A stretch of 35,350 nt of DNA from Bacillus timonensis (GCF_004799755.1 NZ_SLUB01000050.1:1-35350), one strand, 5' to 3'. Counted from the stretch's first letter, positions 1 through 8,550 are shown. Translations and numbers: made by a program. The notes: generated from the sequence alone by a model not told the origin.

Positions 1-19
1 AGATGTGTATAAGAGACAG
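1..19 (+). other. Nextera/Tn5 mosaic-end adapter remnant
   Basis: The first 19 bases are AGATGTGTATAAGAGACAG, the mosaic end used in tagmentation libraries. This is untrimmed adapter, not genome, so the window begins at a contig or read end. Confidence 0.95.
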
Positions 20-189
20 TCCAGACACCTTGGACTGCCTCTGGTTTCCTTTTTTTAGGAGAGTGAGGGTACTCCAGACACCTTGGACTGCCTCTGCATT
101 CCATATTTTAGGAGATTAAGGTTACTCCAGACCTCTTGGACTGCCTTGGGTTTCCTTTTTTTAGGAGAGTGAGGGTACTCCAGACACCT
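20..189. repeat. 53-bp tandem repeat, 3 full copies plus a partial
   Basis: Units start at 20, 73 and 126, and a fourth is broken off after 11 bases at 179. The period is exactly 53 bp. Copies differ by a few substitutions. Each begins TCCAGACA or a close variant, continues with TTGGACTGCC, and ends in a T-rich stretch followed by AGGAGA. Copy 1 contains a CCAGA/TCTGG inverted pair. The array abuts the adapter, so its true copy number is unknown. There are no spacers and no coding frame. Confidence 0.9.
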
Positions 190-275
190 AACTGAGTTCA
201 TTCTGCTTTTTTAGTGGTACTCTGGCTTCATCAGCTCCGTATCTTAACTCCATACTCAATTCCTTCAAATTTCGC

Positions 276-282
276 TGTCGAA
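276..282 (+). promoter_or_regulatory. Spo0A (0A) box upstream of racA
   Basis: TGTCGAA at 276-282 is a perfect match to the 7-base Spo0A box. A 6/7 match (TGACGAA) lies at 315-321. Both sit upstream of the sigma-H-type promoter at 345-372. Apart from these sites and the promoter, the stretch from 190 to 447 holds no gene that I can support. Confidence 0.5.
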
Positions 283-344
283 TTACATCTTTTCTGTAGG
301 TTTGCTTCTTTCTTTGACGAAAAGCTACTAGTTTTGTCTACCCG

Positions 345-372
345 GCAGGATTTTACATTGAGCAGGGAGAAT
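345..372 (+). promoter_or_regulatory. Sigma-H-type promoter of racA
   Basis: GCAGGATTT (345-353), a 12-base spacer and GGAGAAT (366-372) match the sigma-H consensus RnAGGAWWW-N11/12-RnnGAAT at every defined position. A start near 380 would give a leader of about 70 nt. The placement fits racA as a gene of early sporulation. Confidence 0.65.
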
Positions 373-447
373 CGTACTACTATACAAAGAACGGGAGAAA
401 TTGAGGCATAGCATAGCGGAAGAAAAAAATTCGGGGGAGTGATTGGT

Positions 448-963
448 GTGAATACTGCGGAATTTGCAAAAAAATTGGGAGTTTCAACAAAAAGCGTACG
501 AAAGTGGATTAAAAACTTTGAAATACCATGTAAAAAAAATGAATATGGCCACTATGTATTTGAGGAAATGGACCTTCCATTATTCGAAGGGATACGGAAT
601 CAAGTGAAATCTGGGGTCCCATTTGATAAAATCAAATTATCACCACCAGAACCTAGGAAGGGGACTGCACGGAAAATGGTACAAGCTTCAGAAAAAACTC
701 TTTCAGATAAATTAAACACGATCATGGAACGGATTAAAGAGAACGAAAGACGGATCGACGAAAAAGCAAGTGATGTTGTATCCTATCAACTCTTGCAGCA
801 TCGCAAAGAAATCGATGAATTACAAAAAAGAATGCAAAAAATGGAGGCATATATCGAGCAGCTCGAAAAGGAAAAGGAAGAGCTTCAAAAACAAACAGCC
901 ATCACCCTTGAAAAAGTGGAAGGGTCTAGAAAACGTAAAAAAGTACTCGGGTTTCTATTTTAG
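448..963 (+). CDS. racA: Chromosome-anchoring protein RacA
   Basis: A protein of 171 aa. The N-terminal 60-70 residues form a MerR-like winged helix (NTAEFAKKLGVSTKSVRKW) and residues 80-160 form a charged coiled coil ending in a basic tail (RKRKK). This is the RacA layout: the HTH binds GC-rich sites near the origin, and the coiled coil links the chromosome to DivIVA at the cell pole during asymmetric division. I chose GTG at 448 because GGGGGAG (433-439) lies 8 nt ahead; the in-frame GTG at 439 would overlap that Shine-Dalgarno. The next genes, tdk and rpmE, also lie in the racA region of B. subtilis. The expression signals upstream (0A box, sigma-H promoter) agree. Family assignment rests on domain layout plus context; the coiled coil is poorly conserved. 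Confidence 0.85.
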   Translation: MNTAEFAKKLGVSTKSVRKWIKNFEIPCKKNEYGHYVFEEMDLPLFEGIRNQVKSGVPFDKIKLSPPEPRKGTARKMVQASEKTLSDKLNTIMERIKENERRIDEKASDVVSYQLLQHRKEIDELQKRMQKMEAYIEQLEKEKEELQKQTAITLEKVEGSRKRKKVLGFLF

Positions 964-990
964 ATCAGGACTGACAGCCTGGTCTTTTTT
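964..990 (+). terminator. Intrinsic terminator of racA
   Basis: GATCAGG (from the last base of the stop codon) pairs with CCTGGTC at 978-984, followed by six T (985-990). Confidence 0.7.
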
Positions 991-996
991 ATATTC

Positions 997-1021
997 AAAA
1001 AAAAGCACTCCCACGGAGCGC
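997..1021 (-). terminator. Intrinsic terminator of tdk
   Basis: On the minus strand GCGCTCC and GGAGTGC (1021-1015 and 1011-1005) form a 7-bp stem with a 3-nt loop, followed by eight T. It begins 1 nt after the tdk stop and insulates the convergent racA/tdk pair. Confidence 0.75.
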
Positions 1022-1022
1022 C

Positions 1023-1643
1023 TTATAACTTCATTTTATCCTTTTGTGCAACTGACTTTAGTAGTGGTTTTCCCGGTACTTCATGATGGTGACGGCAACG
1101 AGGCTCGTATGACTCAGAAGCTCCGACTAAAATTACTGGATCATCATAAGAGGCTGGTTTTCCATCGATCAAACGCTGTGTTCTGCTTGAAGGAGATCCA
1201 CACACAGAGCAAACAGCCTGTAATTTCGTAACCAACTCAGCTAACGAAAGTAACTCTGGAACTTTTCCAAACGGTTCACCGCGGAAGTCTTGGTCTAAGC
1301 CAGCAACGATAACGCGATGGCCACGGTTTGCGAGAATTTGGACAACTTCCACAATCTCATCGTCGAAAAATTGCACTTCGTCAATTGCGACAACGTCTGT
1401 TTCAGCGCAAGTCTTTTCCAAAATTTCTGCGGAGCTTGCCACTGGAATTGCGACAAAGGATGTCCCGTTGTGAGATACAACAGAATGATCACTATATCGA
1501 TTATCAATTTGAGGCTTAAATACCTGAACAGATTGTCTAGCAAATTCAGTTCGACGAACGCGTCGAATCAACTCTTCGGATTTTCCTGAAAACATGCTTC
1601 CACAAATTACTTCAAGCCAGCCACTTTGCTTCATAATATACAT
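1023..1643 (-). CDS. tdk: Thymidine kinase (type II, Tdk)
   Basis: A protein of 206 aa, usual for bacterial type II thymidine kinase, which phosphorylates thymidine to dTMP with ATP in the salvage pathway. The P-loop GSMFSGKSE is at residues 15-23. The DEVQFF motif at 88-93 carries the catalytic Glu (E89). The zinc-binding lasso cysteines are CSVC (145, 148) and C183 with a nearby histidine cluster. The start MYIMKQSGW matches the B. subtilis protein and is preceded by GGAAGGA. It is followed at once by its own terminator. rpmE and rho lie upstream in the same direction, as in B. subtilis, but a terminator and a dispersed repeat separate tdk from rpmE. Confidence 0.97.
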   Translation of the reverse strand: MYIMKQSGWLEVICGSMFSGKSEELIRRVRRTEFARQSVQVFKPQIDNRYSDHSVVSHNGTSFVAIPVASSAEILEKTCAETDVVAIDEVQFFDDEIVEVVQILANRGHRVIVAGLDQDFRGEPFGKVPELLSLAELVTKLQAVCSVCGSPSSRTQRLIDGKPASYDDPVILVGASESYEPRCRHHHEVPGKPLLKSVAQKDKMKL

Positions 1644-1761
1644 GAAACTAGATCCTTCCTTTCCTCGGTTGTTACTAGCCTTGAGTCAACTATTGACTGT
1701 AAGTATGAGGATTATTGATATGAGGTTAAAATTAATGCGAGTTAAATAAGTCTAGTAGCAC

Positions 1762-1797
1762 AAAAAACAGGCAAGAAGAAAAAACTTGCCTGTTTTT
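1762..1797 (-). terminator. Bidirectional intrinsic terminator between rpmE and tdk
   Basis: CAGGCAAG (1768-1775) pairs with CTTGCCTG (1785-1792), flanked by an A6 run (1762-1767) and a T5 run (1793-1797). It can therefore stop RNA in both directions; the likely substrate is the minus-strand rpmE transcript. Confidence 0.75.
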
Positions 1798-1807
1798 GGC
1801 TTTATCA

Positions 1808-1999
1808 AATGCGCCTTAGCGTATTTGCGCCCAGATTTTAGGCCCTCAGGAAGTGGGTCACAAAGACGTTGCCACAGGAAGTGGCGTTCTTAGTCTTTGA
1901 TCTTACGACCCGAAAAATTTCCTTTTAAAATCTGTGGCATCCGCCGGAGGCTTTAATTTTATTCGGTCGAGACTGTAGTCCCGACTGAATAAAGTTAAA
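1808..1999 (+). repeat. Structured dispersed element, family 1, copy A
   Basis: About 190 nt that folds into an ordered set of stems. A 5' hairpin AAATGCGC/GCGTATTT is followed by the long-range stem CAGATTTTA (1832-1840)/TAAAATCTG (1926-1934). That stem encloses a GGCCC/GGGTC hairpin and a CAAAGAC (1861-1867)/GTCTTTG (1893-1899) stem capped by GCCAC-AGGAA-GTGGC. The unpaired block TGTGGCATCCG follows, and then an 18-bp 3' hairpin (1952-1969 with 1982-1999). Copies B (23665-23843) and C (21388-21503) share the core but differ in the outer stems with pairing kept. Several pairs are G-T only when read on this strand, which points to plus as the RNA sense. It lies between rpmE and tdk. Function unknown. 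Confidence 0.75.
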
Positions 2000-2005
2000 T
2001 CAGTA

Positions 2006-2206
2006 TTATTTAATACCGTATTTTTTGTTGAATTTATCTACACGTCCACCTGCATCAGCGAATTTTTGACGGCCTGTATAGAATGGGTGACACTCTGAGC
2101 ATACCTCAACGCGTATCTCCTCTTTTACAGAACCAGATTCAAATTCATTGCCACAAGCACATTTCACCATAACTTTTTTATAGTTTGGATGAATTCCTGA
2201 TTTCAT
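2006..2206 (-). CDS. rpmE: 50S ribosomal protein L31, zinc-binding form
   Basis: A protein of 66 aa, the normal length for the Bacillus zinc-containing L31. It starts MKSGIHPN and carries the zinc ligands in CACGNEF and CSECHPF (CxC plus CxxC), the C+ type, as opposed to the zinc-independent YtiA-type paralogue. It is a surface protein of the large subunit at the bridge with 30S and serves as a zinc reserve. I place the start at 2206 because AGGAG lies 9 nt ahead; the frame stays open upstream, but those residues do not resemble L31. Order rho-rpmE-tdk is conserved with B. subtilis. Confidence 0.97.
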   Translation of the reverse strand: MKSGIHPNYKKVMVKCACGNEFESGSVKEEIRVEVCSECHPFYTGRQKFADAGGRVDKFNKKYGIK

Positions 2207-2442
2207 TCGTCTCATCTCCTTCCGCCCTGAATCCTTGATCGAAACAGAGTTACGTTTTAGCAAAATTGCATGTACAATTTCGATAGGATATTCAAAACGT
2301 CGGCTAAAAATGACACATCGAATTTCTTCATTGGCTTGTTTTTCCGTTGCTCACGTATCCAATACATACGCTCCGCTACTCAAAACTGCACCGCCTCGAA
2401 ATTCTCGGTCCTTTTCAACCTCCTATTTGAATTCTTATTATA
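2207..2442 (-). promoter_or_regulatory. Long rpmE leader with candidate promoter and structured block
   Basis: A perfect TATAAT -10 (2437-2442) is followed by AGGAGG (2419-2424) and about 200 nt of non-random sequence before rpmE. It contains a CGTAT/ATACG hairpin (around 2350-2366). The -35 is weak (best AATTTC at 17 bp). I half-remember this block as a recurrent sequence in Bacillus genomes but cannot verify that. It could be an L31 autoregulatory leader or an unrelated element. The rest of the rho-rpmE gap (2443-2564) shows nothing clear. Confidence 0.4.
2257..2367 (-). CDS. Possible 36-aa ORF in the rpmE leader
   Basis: On the minus strand an ATG at 2367 opens 36 codons ([16 protein letters not shown]...) ending with TAA at 2257-2259. 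The same frame is open 5' of it from the AGGAGG at 2419-2424 apart from one TGA. There is no well-placed Shine-Dalgarno for the ATG (GGAG lies only 3 nt away). It could be a relic of a small gene, a leader peptide or chance. I do not recognise the protein. Confidence 0.2.
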   Translation of the reverse strand: MYWIREQRKNKPMKKFDVSFLADVLNILSKLYMQFC

Positions 2443-2564
2443 CCTAAAACGCACATGTTGAAATTATAACAAGTGAAGCCATGAATTGCAACTTAATCCT
2501 GCTGTCAAAAAACGTTAATTTTTCCAACATGAATATCGGCGCGGACTCACGCAACACATACTTC

Positions 2565-3857
2565 TTATGCCTCAGGTCTGCTGCTGCTTCTCCGAGCAAT
2601 TGCCGCTTTCTTTTCTGCTTCAAGCATTTCAAAGAACTCTGCATTTGTCTTAGTTTGCTTAAGTTTACGTAAAAATTTCTCCGCAAAATCTGGTTGATCT
2701 GACATTGCTTTACGGATTGCCCAGATTTTATCGAGATTTTCTTTTTCAATAAGAAGCTCTTCTTTACGAGTACCAGAGCGACGAATGTCGATGGCAGGGA
2801 AAATACGTCTTTCGGCAAGTGAACGATCTAAGTGTAGCTCCATGTTACCCGTTCCCTTGAATTCCTCATAGATGACGTCATCCATCCGTGAGCCTGTATC
2901 TACCAATGCAGTCGCAAGGATTGTTAAGCTTCCGCCCTCTTCGATATTTCTTGCTGCCCCGAAGAAACGCTTTGGACGGTGGAATGCTGCTGGATCAATC
3001 CCCCCTGATAACGTACGTCCACTTGGAGGAATCACAAGGTTATAAGCTCTCGCAAGACGCGTAATACTGTCCATAAGAATAATCACATCACGTTTGTGTT
3101 CTACTAGACGCATCGCTCTTTCTAGCACTAGTTCCGCAACCTTTATATGATTTTCTGGCACTTCGTCGAAAGTGGAACTTACCACGTCACCTGCTACAGA
3201 ACGTTCGATATCTGTAACCTCTTCTGGACGCTCATCGATTAATAGGACAATTAATTCAGCCTCTGGATGGTTCGTTGTAATGCTGTTTGCGATTTCCTTA
3301 ATCAGCATTGTTTTACCAGCCTTTGGTGGTGCTACGATAAGACCACGCTGACCGAAACCAACTGGTGCTAAAATGTCCATAATTCGAGTAGATATATGAT
3401 TGGGCTTTGTCTCTAAGATCACTTGGCGATCTGGATATAGAGGTGTTAGACCAGGAAAGTGGACACGTTCCTTTGCAGATTCTGGGTCATCCCCGTTGAC
3501 AGCCTCAACATGCAGAAGACCGTAATAGCGTTCATTCTCTTTTGGAGGACGTACTTTACCCGAAACCTTATCCCCATTTCGCAGGTCAAAACGACGGATT
3601 TGGGAGGCTGAAATGTAGATATCCTCTGAGGATGGGGAATAGTTAATAGGGCGTAGGAAACCGAATCCTTCTGATTGGATAATCTCAAGAACACCCTCCA
3701 TAAATAAAAGGCCATCCTGTTCAGCACGTGCTTTTAAAATCGCAAAAATTAACTCTTTCTTCGTTAATTTGCTATAGTAGGAAACCTTATATTCCCGTGC
3801 TAATTCATATAATTCTTTTAGCTTCATGTTTTCCAAGCTTGAAATTGTAATACTCAT
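2565..3857 (-). CDS. rho: Transcription termination factor Rho
   Basis: A protein of 430 aa, nearly identical in its core to B. subtilis Rho. It is a hexameric RNA-dependent ATPase/helicase that ends transcripts at rut sites. In order: Rho N-terminal helical domain (residues 1-45, [14 protein letters not shown]), cold-shock-like RNA-binding domain (about 52-120, [18 protein letters not shown]), Walker [10 protein letters not shown] (175-183), Walker [12 protein letters not shown] (257-267), and the R-loop region [13 protein letters not shown] (277-289). The short C-terminal tail ends in RRSSSRPEA, differing from B. subtilis. The start at 3857 has only a weak Shine-Dalgarno (AGAGTGGTG), so translation may be modest. 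A long untranslated leader precedes it. Confidence 0.98.
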   Translation of the reverse strand: MSITISSLENMKLKELYELAREYKVSYYSKLTKKELIFAILKARAEQDGLLFMEGVLEIIQSEGFGFLRPINYSPSSEDIYISASQIRRFDLRNGDKVSGKVRPPKENERYYGLLHVEAVNGDDPESAKERVHFPGLTPLYPDRQVILETKPNHISTRIMDILAPVGFGQRGLIVAPPKAGKTMLIKEIANSITTNHPEAELIVLLIDERPEEVTDIERSVAGDVVSSTFDEVPENHIKVAELVLERAMRLVEHKRDVIILMDSITRLARAYNLVIPPSGRTLSGGIDPAAFHRPKRFFGAARNIEEGGSLTILATALVDTGSRMDDVIYEEFKGTGNMELHLDRSLAERRIFPAIDIRRSGTRKEELLIEKENLDKIWAIRKAMSDQPDFAEKFLRKLKQTKTNAEFFEMLEAEKKAAIARRSSSRPEA

Positions 3858-4199
3858 TGGTACACCACTCTTTGATTTTTAGTTTATTTCTCGTAATGCT
3901 TTCCAATTGATTTGCTTTAAATTATTCAGCAGATACGCAAGGCCGCATTTGATGATTGGTTCATTCGTCCATCATATAAAAGCGTTTTCGTATTTTCTCC
4001 TCTCAGTGATAAAGAGACACTATGAAACATTTTATATGAATCGATATGGATGGAATGATTTAGAAGCATTCTGAGGATTGCATTGAAGTTTTAACCGCGT
4101 TACGGTTGTGCAAAGGAAATCCTTTATTTTGAATTTTTTAGAAGTATAATGAACAGTCTATTCTCCCTTATTTTACCCTATTCTCGCATTTTTAATCAA
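3858..4199 (-). promoter_or_regulatory. rho promoter and long leader
   Basis: On the minus strand TTGATT (4199-4194), 18 bp and TAAAAT (4175-4170) form a plausible sigma-A promoter. It would give a leader of about 300 nt before rho. A small AACCG/CGGTT hairpin lies near 4090-4104. Rho is known to autoregulate through its leader in several bacteria; whether that happens here is inference. No ORF of note is present. Confidence 0.4.
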
Positions 4200-4248
4200 T
4201 ACCCTTATTTTGATAGAGTTATGACGTTTTTGTGTTAAAGCCTTGATT

Positions 4249-4280
4249 ATAAAGAGAAGCGAGTACAAAGACTCGCCTCT
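4249..4280 (-). terminator. Intrinsic terminator of glpX
   Basis: GCGAGT (4259-4264) pairs with ACTCGC (4271-4276), extended by AGA/TCT across one mismatch. On the minus strand it is followed by TTCTCTTTA. It lies just after the glpX stop. Confidence 0.6.
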
Positions 4281-4283
4281 ACT

Positions 4284-5246
4284 CTATTTAATTACTAAAT
4301 TTGGCTTTTTCTTCAAGCTATGTCTACCGTCTATGAATCTTACAGTTCCTGACTTTGCACGCATAACAAGTGAATGAGTTGTCCCGATTGAGCCTTTGAA
4401 TTGAACTCCTCGTAAAAGCTCTCCATCAGTGACACCTGTTGCCGCAAAAATGGCATCATCCCCACTGACTAAGTCTTCCATACGAAGTACCTTTGTAACA
4501 TCAAGACCCATTTTTATACAGCGAGCAATTTCTTCATCGTTTTGCGGAATAAGTTTCCCTTGAATTTCGCCACCTAAACATTTTAAGGCAACCGCCGACA
4601 AAACACCCTCAGGAGCACCACCGGAGCCAAATAAAATGTCCACACCTGTATGATCGAATGCTGTGTTGATTGCACCAGCAACATCACCGTCATTAATTAA
4701 CTTAATACGAGCCCCTGCTTCACGTAGCTGGGCGATGATATGCTCATGTCTTGGACGATTTAAGACAGTCGCCACAACGTCTTCAATATCCTTGTTTTTT
4801 GCTTTTGCGACTGCTTTTAGGTTGTCGATAATTGGTGCATTGATATCGATTAACCCGACTGCTTCTGGTCCGACCGCAATTTTATCCATATACATGTCTG
4901 GGGCATGAAGCAAATTCCCATGATCAGCTACCGCTAACACAGAAAGCGCATTCCATCCGCCGGATGCTAATATATTGGTTCCTTCCAGTGGGTCAACGGC
5001 AACGTCCACTCTTGGTCCATAGCCATTCCCAAGCTTTTCGCCTATATAAAGCATTGGGGCTTCATCCATTTCTCCTTCTCCGATGACAACTTGTCCCTTC
5101 ATTGGGATTGTGTCAAATACATCTCTCATCGCAGAGGTTGCTGCACCATCTGCCTCGTCTTTTTTACCACGACCCATCCAACGAGCTGATGCCAATGCTG
5201 CTGCTTCTGTAACTCGTACGAGCTCCATTGATAAGCTTCTTTCCAT
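4284..5246 (-). CDS. glpX: Class II fructose-1,6-bisphosphatase (GlpX/YwjI)
   Basis: A protein of 320 aa, full length for class II FBPase, which dephosphorylates fructose-1,6-bisphosphate in gluconeogenesis. Visible motifs are GEGEMDEAP (around 57-65, metal ligands), the [10 protein letters not shown] signature (82-91), [10 protein letters not shown], and [13 protein letters not shown]. The start [11 protein letters not shown] matches B. subtilis YwjI, and GGGGGAAGG lies just ahead. It sits between murA and rho, each with its own terminator, so it is probably transcribed alone. A weak cre-like match (GAAAACGTTTTTA, near 5300) lies upstream, with two mismatches to the consensus; I would not rely on it. 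Confidence 0.96.
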   Translation of the reverse strand: MERSLSMELVRVTEAAALASARWMGRGKKDEADGAATSAMRDVFDTIPMKGQVVIGEGEMDEAPMLYIGEKLGNGYGPRVDVAVDPLEGTNILASGGWNALSVLAVADHGNLLHAPDMYMDKIAVGPEAVGLIDINAPIIDNLKAVAKAKNKDIEDVVATVLNRPRHEHIIAQLREAGARIKLINDGDVAGAINTAFDHTGVDILFGSGGAPEGVLSAVALKCLGGEIQGKLIPQNDEEIARCIKMGLDVTKVLRMEDLVSGDDAIFAATGVTDGELLRGVQFKGSIGTTHSLVMRAKSGTVRFIDGRHSLKKKPNLVIK

Positions 5247-5343
5247 GATCCTTCCCCCTAGCTGGTAGTAGTCTCTTTGTGCCGTATGTTTAACATTCTC
5301 ATATCATAAAAACGTTTTCTCTCTACTTTTCCATTTAAGGATA

Positions 5344-5376
5344 CATGAAAACTCCCACTTTTTGTAGTGGGAGTTT
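5344..5376 (-). terminator. Intrinsic terminator of murA
   Basis: A 10-bp perfect stem AAACTCCCAC (5349-5358)/GTGGGAGTTT (5367-5376) with an 8-nt loop. On the minus strand the descending arm runs into TTTTC. Confidence 0.8.
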
Positions 5377-5392
5377 GGAAATTATTACTGAA

Positions 5393-6679
5393 TTATGAAT
5401 TTTGAAGTTGTTCAATTTCATCTTCTGTTAGGCTTTCTCTCCAAATGGTTGCGCCTAATCCTGTTAATTTTTCTTCTAAATGGCTATAGCCACGGTCGAT
5501 ATGCTCAAGACCTGTAATTTCAGTTATACCTTCTGCCATGAGGCCTGCCACAACAAGTGAAGCACCTGCGCGCAAGTCACTTGCCTTCACTTTTGCCCCT
5601 TGAAGTTGGACTGGTCCAGTGACAATCGCTGAACGACCTTCAACCTTAATTTGTGCATTCATGCGACGCAGCTCATCGATATGCTTAAATCTTGCGCCAT
5701 AAATCGTATCGGTTACAACACCTGTACCACTTGCTTTTGTAAGTAAGGATGTAAAAGGCTGTTGAAGGTCAGTTGGAAAGCCTGGATACACAAGCGTTTT
5801 AATATCAACAGATTTCAAATCTTTATTTCCAGCAACCCAGATTTGGTCGTCGCTTGTTTCAACGGTTACACCCATTTCGCGGAACTTGGCAATCAAGGAT
5901 TCTAAGTGAAGTGGGATCACGTTATCAATTAATACCCCTTCACCCATCGCGGCTCCAATAATCATATATGTACCTGCTTCGATACGATCAGGAATAATGG
6001 TATGGCGGCAGCCCTGTAAGGAATCAACGCCATCAATTCGAATCACATCTGTTCCGGCACCTTTAATTTTCGCACCCATGCTTGTCAATAATGTAGCTAC
6101 ATCGATAATTTCCGGTTCTTTCGCGGCGTTTTCAATGATCGTACGTCCTTTTGCACGCACTGCTGCTAACATGATATTAATGGTTGCACCTACACTTACA
6201 ACATCAAGGTATATACGAGCACCTCTTAGCTCATCTGCACGAAGATAAATCGCACCTTGTTCGTTCGTTACTTTTGCTCCAAGTGCTTCAAATCCCTTAA
6301 TATGTTGGTCAATTGGTCTTGGACCTAAATGGCATCCACCAGGCAAGCCAATTACAGCCTTTTTAAAACGACCGAGCATCGCACCCATTAAGTAGTAGGA
6401 AGCACGTAGCTTTTTTACTTTTCCGTTCGGTAATGGCATGGACACAATATTGGTTGGGTCAACATAAATTTCTTCTTTATTTATCTCTACATGGCCCCCA
6501 ATTTCTTCAAGCAAATCACCTAAAATTTGCACGTCTGAAATGTCAGGAAGGCCTTCAATTGTAACTGGCGATTCTGCTAGGATCGTTGCTGGAATGAGGG
6601 CAACTGCGCTATTCTTCGCCCCACTGATTTTCACAGATCCTTTTAGTGGATAACCGCCTGCTATCTTAAGTTTTTCCAT
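5393..6679 (-). CDS. murA: UDP-GlcNAc 1-carboxyvinyltransferase (MurA2/MurZ type)
   Basis: A protein of 428 aa. It transfers enolpyruvate from PEP to UDP-GlcNAc, the first committed step of peptidoglycan synthesis. KN at residues 22-23 and the active-site Cys116 in [10 protein letters not shown] (the fosfomycin target) are intact, and the two inside-out alpha/beta domains are complete. Its place between fbaA and glpX corresponds to B. subtilis murAB (also called murZ), the second of two MurA paralogues in Firmicutes, so the true name may be murAB. AAGGGAG precedes the ATG. In B. subtilis the transaldolase gene lies just upstream; here that position is non-coding. Confidence 0.96.
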   Translation of the reverse strand: MEKLKIAGGYPLKGSVKISGAKNSAVALIPATILAESPVTIEGLPDISDVQILGDLLEEIGGHVEINKEEIYVDPTNIVSMPLPNGKVKKLRASYYLMGAMLGRFKKAVIGLPGGCHLGPRPIDQHIKGFEALGAKVTNEQGAIYLRADELRGARIYLDVVSVGATINIMLAAVRAKGRTIIENAAKEPEIIDVATLLTSMGAKIKGAGTDVIRIDGVDSLQGCRHTIIPDRIEAGTYMIIGAAMGEGVLIDNVIPLHLESLIAKFREMGVTVETSDDQIWVAGNKDLKSVDIKTLVYPGFPTDLQQPFTSLLTKASGTGVVTDTIYGARFKHIDELRRMNAQIKVEGRSAIVTGPVQLQGAKVKASDLRAGASLVVAGLMAEGITEITGLEHIDRGYSHLEEKLTGLGATIWRESLTEDEIEQLQNS

Positions 6680-6945
6680 AAGTGGCTCCCTTCTAGCGAA
6701 GATGACGGTTAGTAAGGGAAACCTCGAATTGCCAAGGGTAGACGCTATCCGGTGAACACTACTGGATGAAATCTAGCTGTGAGGCAGTTCTATTCCCTTA
6801 TTTACCTAAAAAACATACGGCACTTCACTCGAATTGGTATATTTTAACATAAATTTACTGCGTGATTGTACAAGTATTAATTCTTAGTTTACACGAAAAT
6901 ATAAAAATCATGTTTCATTTTATACCTTTTCGCAAAAACAATCAA
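6680..6945 (-). promoter_or_regulatory. murA promoter and structured leader
   Basis: On the minus strand TTGATT (6945-6940), 17 bp and TAAAAT (6922-6917) form a good sigma-A promoter, with a leader of about 230 nt. Within it the 8-base arms 6713-6720 and 6793-6800 (TAAGGGAA/TTCCCTTA) pair over about 70 nt, with CCTC (6722-6725)/GAGG (6781-6784) nested inside. The distal arm lies close to the Shine-Dalgarno. Regulation by this fold is inference. Confidence 0.4.
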
Positions 6946-7232
6946 ATCATCCCATTAAAGATATTTCTTTAGGGAACAGTTCATAGGACTTAAGTTATAC
7001 TTTTTTCTTTTGGTTTTTTAGAAGCAGTTTACGTGAAGTTTCATGTTGTTGAAGTGAATCTTGTTGAAGGACTTTTATCTAAGTTGTTTAGTTCGTCTAT
7101 GTTTTTATTTGGGTAAATCTAACAAATCAGCTCCTTCCACTTTTTATGTGTTGATGATCTGTAATTACCCCTAGACTCCCAAATTGCTGGCAAGTTTTTA
7201 AAAATTGTCTTGCGCTTTTCTTATTATAACGT
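6946..7232. other. AT-rich spacer with no supported gene
   Basis: This is the place where tal/ywjH stands in B. subtilis. I see no reading frame, no transaldolase motif and no obvious remnant. A short direct repeat TTGTTGAAG occurs twice near 7047-7070. Confidence 0.6.
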
Positions 7233-7286
7233 AAGAAAACCGCTATTTCCAAATCACGTTATACATAACAGGAAATTAGCGGCTTT
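7233..7286 (-). terminator. Intrinsic terminator of fbaA
   Basis: ACCGCTATTTCC (7239-7250) pairs with GGAAATTAGCGGC (7271-7283) with one bulge. The 20-nt loop contains its own GTTAT/ATAAC pair. On the minus strand the stem ends in TTTTCTTA. Confidence 0.65.
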
Positions 7287-7351
7287 TCTATATGGTTTGG
7301 AGACGAATCCCCAATCTATTTAATTAGACGTTCGAAATTCAAAAAGGTTTC

Positions 7352-8209
7352 TTACGCTCTTCCAGAAGAACCAAATTCACGCATTTTGCCTTTTACAGTT
7401 TCACGAATCGCATCGCGAGCAGGTCCTAAGTATTTACGTGGATCATACTCATTTGGCTTAGCAGCAAGTGTTTCACGCACTGCTTTAGCTGAAGCAATTT
7501 GGTTTTCTGTGTTTACATTGATTTTTGCAGTTCCAAGAGAAATCGATTTTTGAATATCTTTTGTAGGAATACCAGTTCCACCGTGAAGTACAAGTGGTAA
7601 ACCGGTTTTGTTTCCGATCTCTTCCATTTCTTTGAAACCAAGGTTTGGTTCACCTTTGTAAGGACCGTGAACAGAACCTAGAGCAGGCGCTAAGCAATCA
7701 ATTCCAGTACGGGTAACAAGCTCAACACACTCATTTACGTCCGCATAGATAACACCCTCAGCAACTACGTCATCTTCTTGTCCACCAACAGTACCAAGCT
7801 CAGCTTCTACAGAAACTCCGTGGAAATGTGCAAGCTCAACTACTTTAGAAGTAATCTCAATGTTCTCTTCAAATGGATGATGAGAAGCATCAATCATAAC
7901 AGATGTGAATCCAGCGTGAATTGCTTTCGCACAATTCTCGAAAGAAGAACCATGATCAAGATGGATTGCAACTGGAACGGTAATGTTTGATTCTTCCATG
8001 ATTGCTTTAACCATCGCAACTACCACTTTGAATCCACCCATATATCGGCCAGCACCTTCAGAAACACCAAGAATAACTGGTGAATTTTCTTCTTGTGCAG
8101 CTTGTAAAATCGCTTGTGTGAACTCTAGATTATTTAGGTTAAACTGACCTACTGCATACCCTTCTGCTTTTGCTTTTTCAAGCATTTCTTTCATTGAAAC
8201 CAAAGGCAT
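7352..8209 (-). CDS. fbaA: Class II fructose-bisphosphate aldolase
   Basis: A protein of 285 aa, the same length as B. subtilis FbaA. It is a zinc-dependent aldolase that cleaves fructose-1,6-bisphosphate to DHAP and glyceraldehyde-3-phosphate. HLDHGSSFE carries the catalytic Asp85 and zinc ligand His86. Further zinc ligands are in GSVHGPYKG and [17 protein letters not shown] is also conserved. The frame is open upstream for 21 codons, but the start at 8209 ([10 protein letters not shown]) matches the family and has GGAGG 8 nt ahead. It follows spo0F in the same direction, as in B. subtilis. Confidence 0.97.
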   Translation of the reverse strand: MPLVSMKEMLEKAKAEGYAVGQFNLNNLEFTQAILQAAQEENSPVILGVSEGAGRYMGGFKVVVAMVKAIMEESNITVPVAIHLDHGSSFENCAKAIHAGFTSVMIDASHHPFEENIEITSKVVELAHFHGVSVEAELGTVGGQEDDVVAEGVIYADVNECVELVTRTGIDCLAPALGSVHGPYKGEPNLGFKEMEEIGNKTGLPLVLHGGTGIPTKDIQKSISLGTAKINVNTENQIASAKAVRETLAAKPNEYDPRKYLGPARDAIRETVKGKMREFGSSGRA

Positions 8210-8550
8210 GTGAATTTCCTCCTTTTGTACCGTTTTTATTGTGTAAAATAAGGAAATAATTCCTATACACATAGAACCACGGCAAAGAAACGCCGGGGTT
8301 AATTGTATACCTATTCCAAGAATTTCGTATCACCTAATAGAATGACCGAAACAAAAACATAATATGTAGACTTTTAGATAGAAATGAACAGACAAAAAGC
8401 ACACAAAAATGCTCTTTGCTTAAGGAATAGCAACAATACAGTACTAAGCATATCACAAGATTTTGATTTCGCAAGAGACTATCATTTCCCCATTTTATCA
8501 TGAAGCGTTTTCATCTTAATCATAATGCGGTTTTGTATTTTTTGTGATTT
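8210..8550 (-). promoter_or_regulatory. spo0F-fbaA intergenic region
   Basis: A terminator-like hairpin lies at 8394-8417 (on the minus strand AAAGAGCA/TGCTTTTT with an 8-nt loop), probably ending spo0F. A CGGCG/GCCG hairpin near 8276-8298 lies in the fbaA leader. The fbaA promoter should be here, but I cannot find a convincing -35/-10 pair. No ORF is supported. Confidence 0.35.

Noticed and set aside
20-189. CRISPR array
   Set aside because: The whole 53-bp unit is repeated with no unique spacer.
1952-1999. rpmE terminator at the 18-bp hairpin
   Set aside because: On the minus strand no T tract follows; the hairpin at 1762-1797 has one, and the 18-bp hairpin recurs as part of family-1 elements.
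2235-2447. 70-aa plus-strand ORF opposite the rpmE leader
   Set aside because: No ribosome site, odd composition, and it mirrors the opposite-strand sequence that has better gene-like features.
5295-5312. cre (CcpA) site ahead of glpX
   Set aside because: Two mismatches in conserved positions and no paired promoter context; too weak to list.
8210-8272. 21-residue N-terminal extension of FbaA
   Set aside because: It lacks a ribosome site, and the family start at 8209 has GGAGG at ideal spacing and gives the standard 285 aa.
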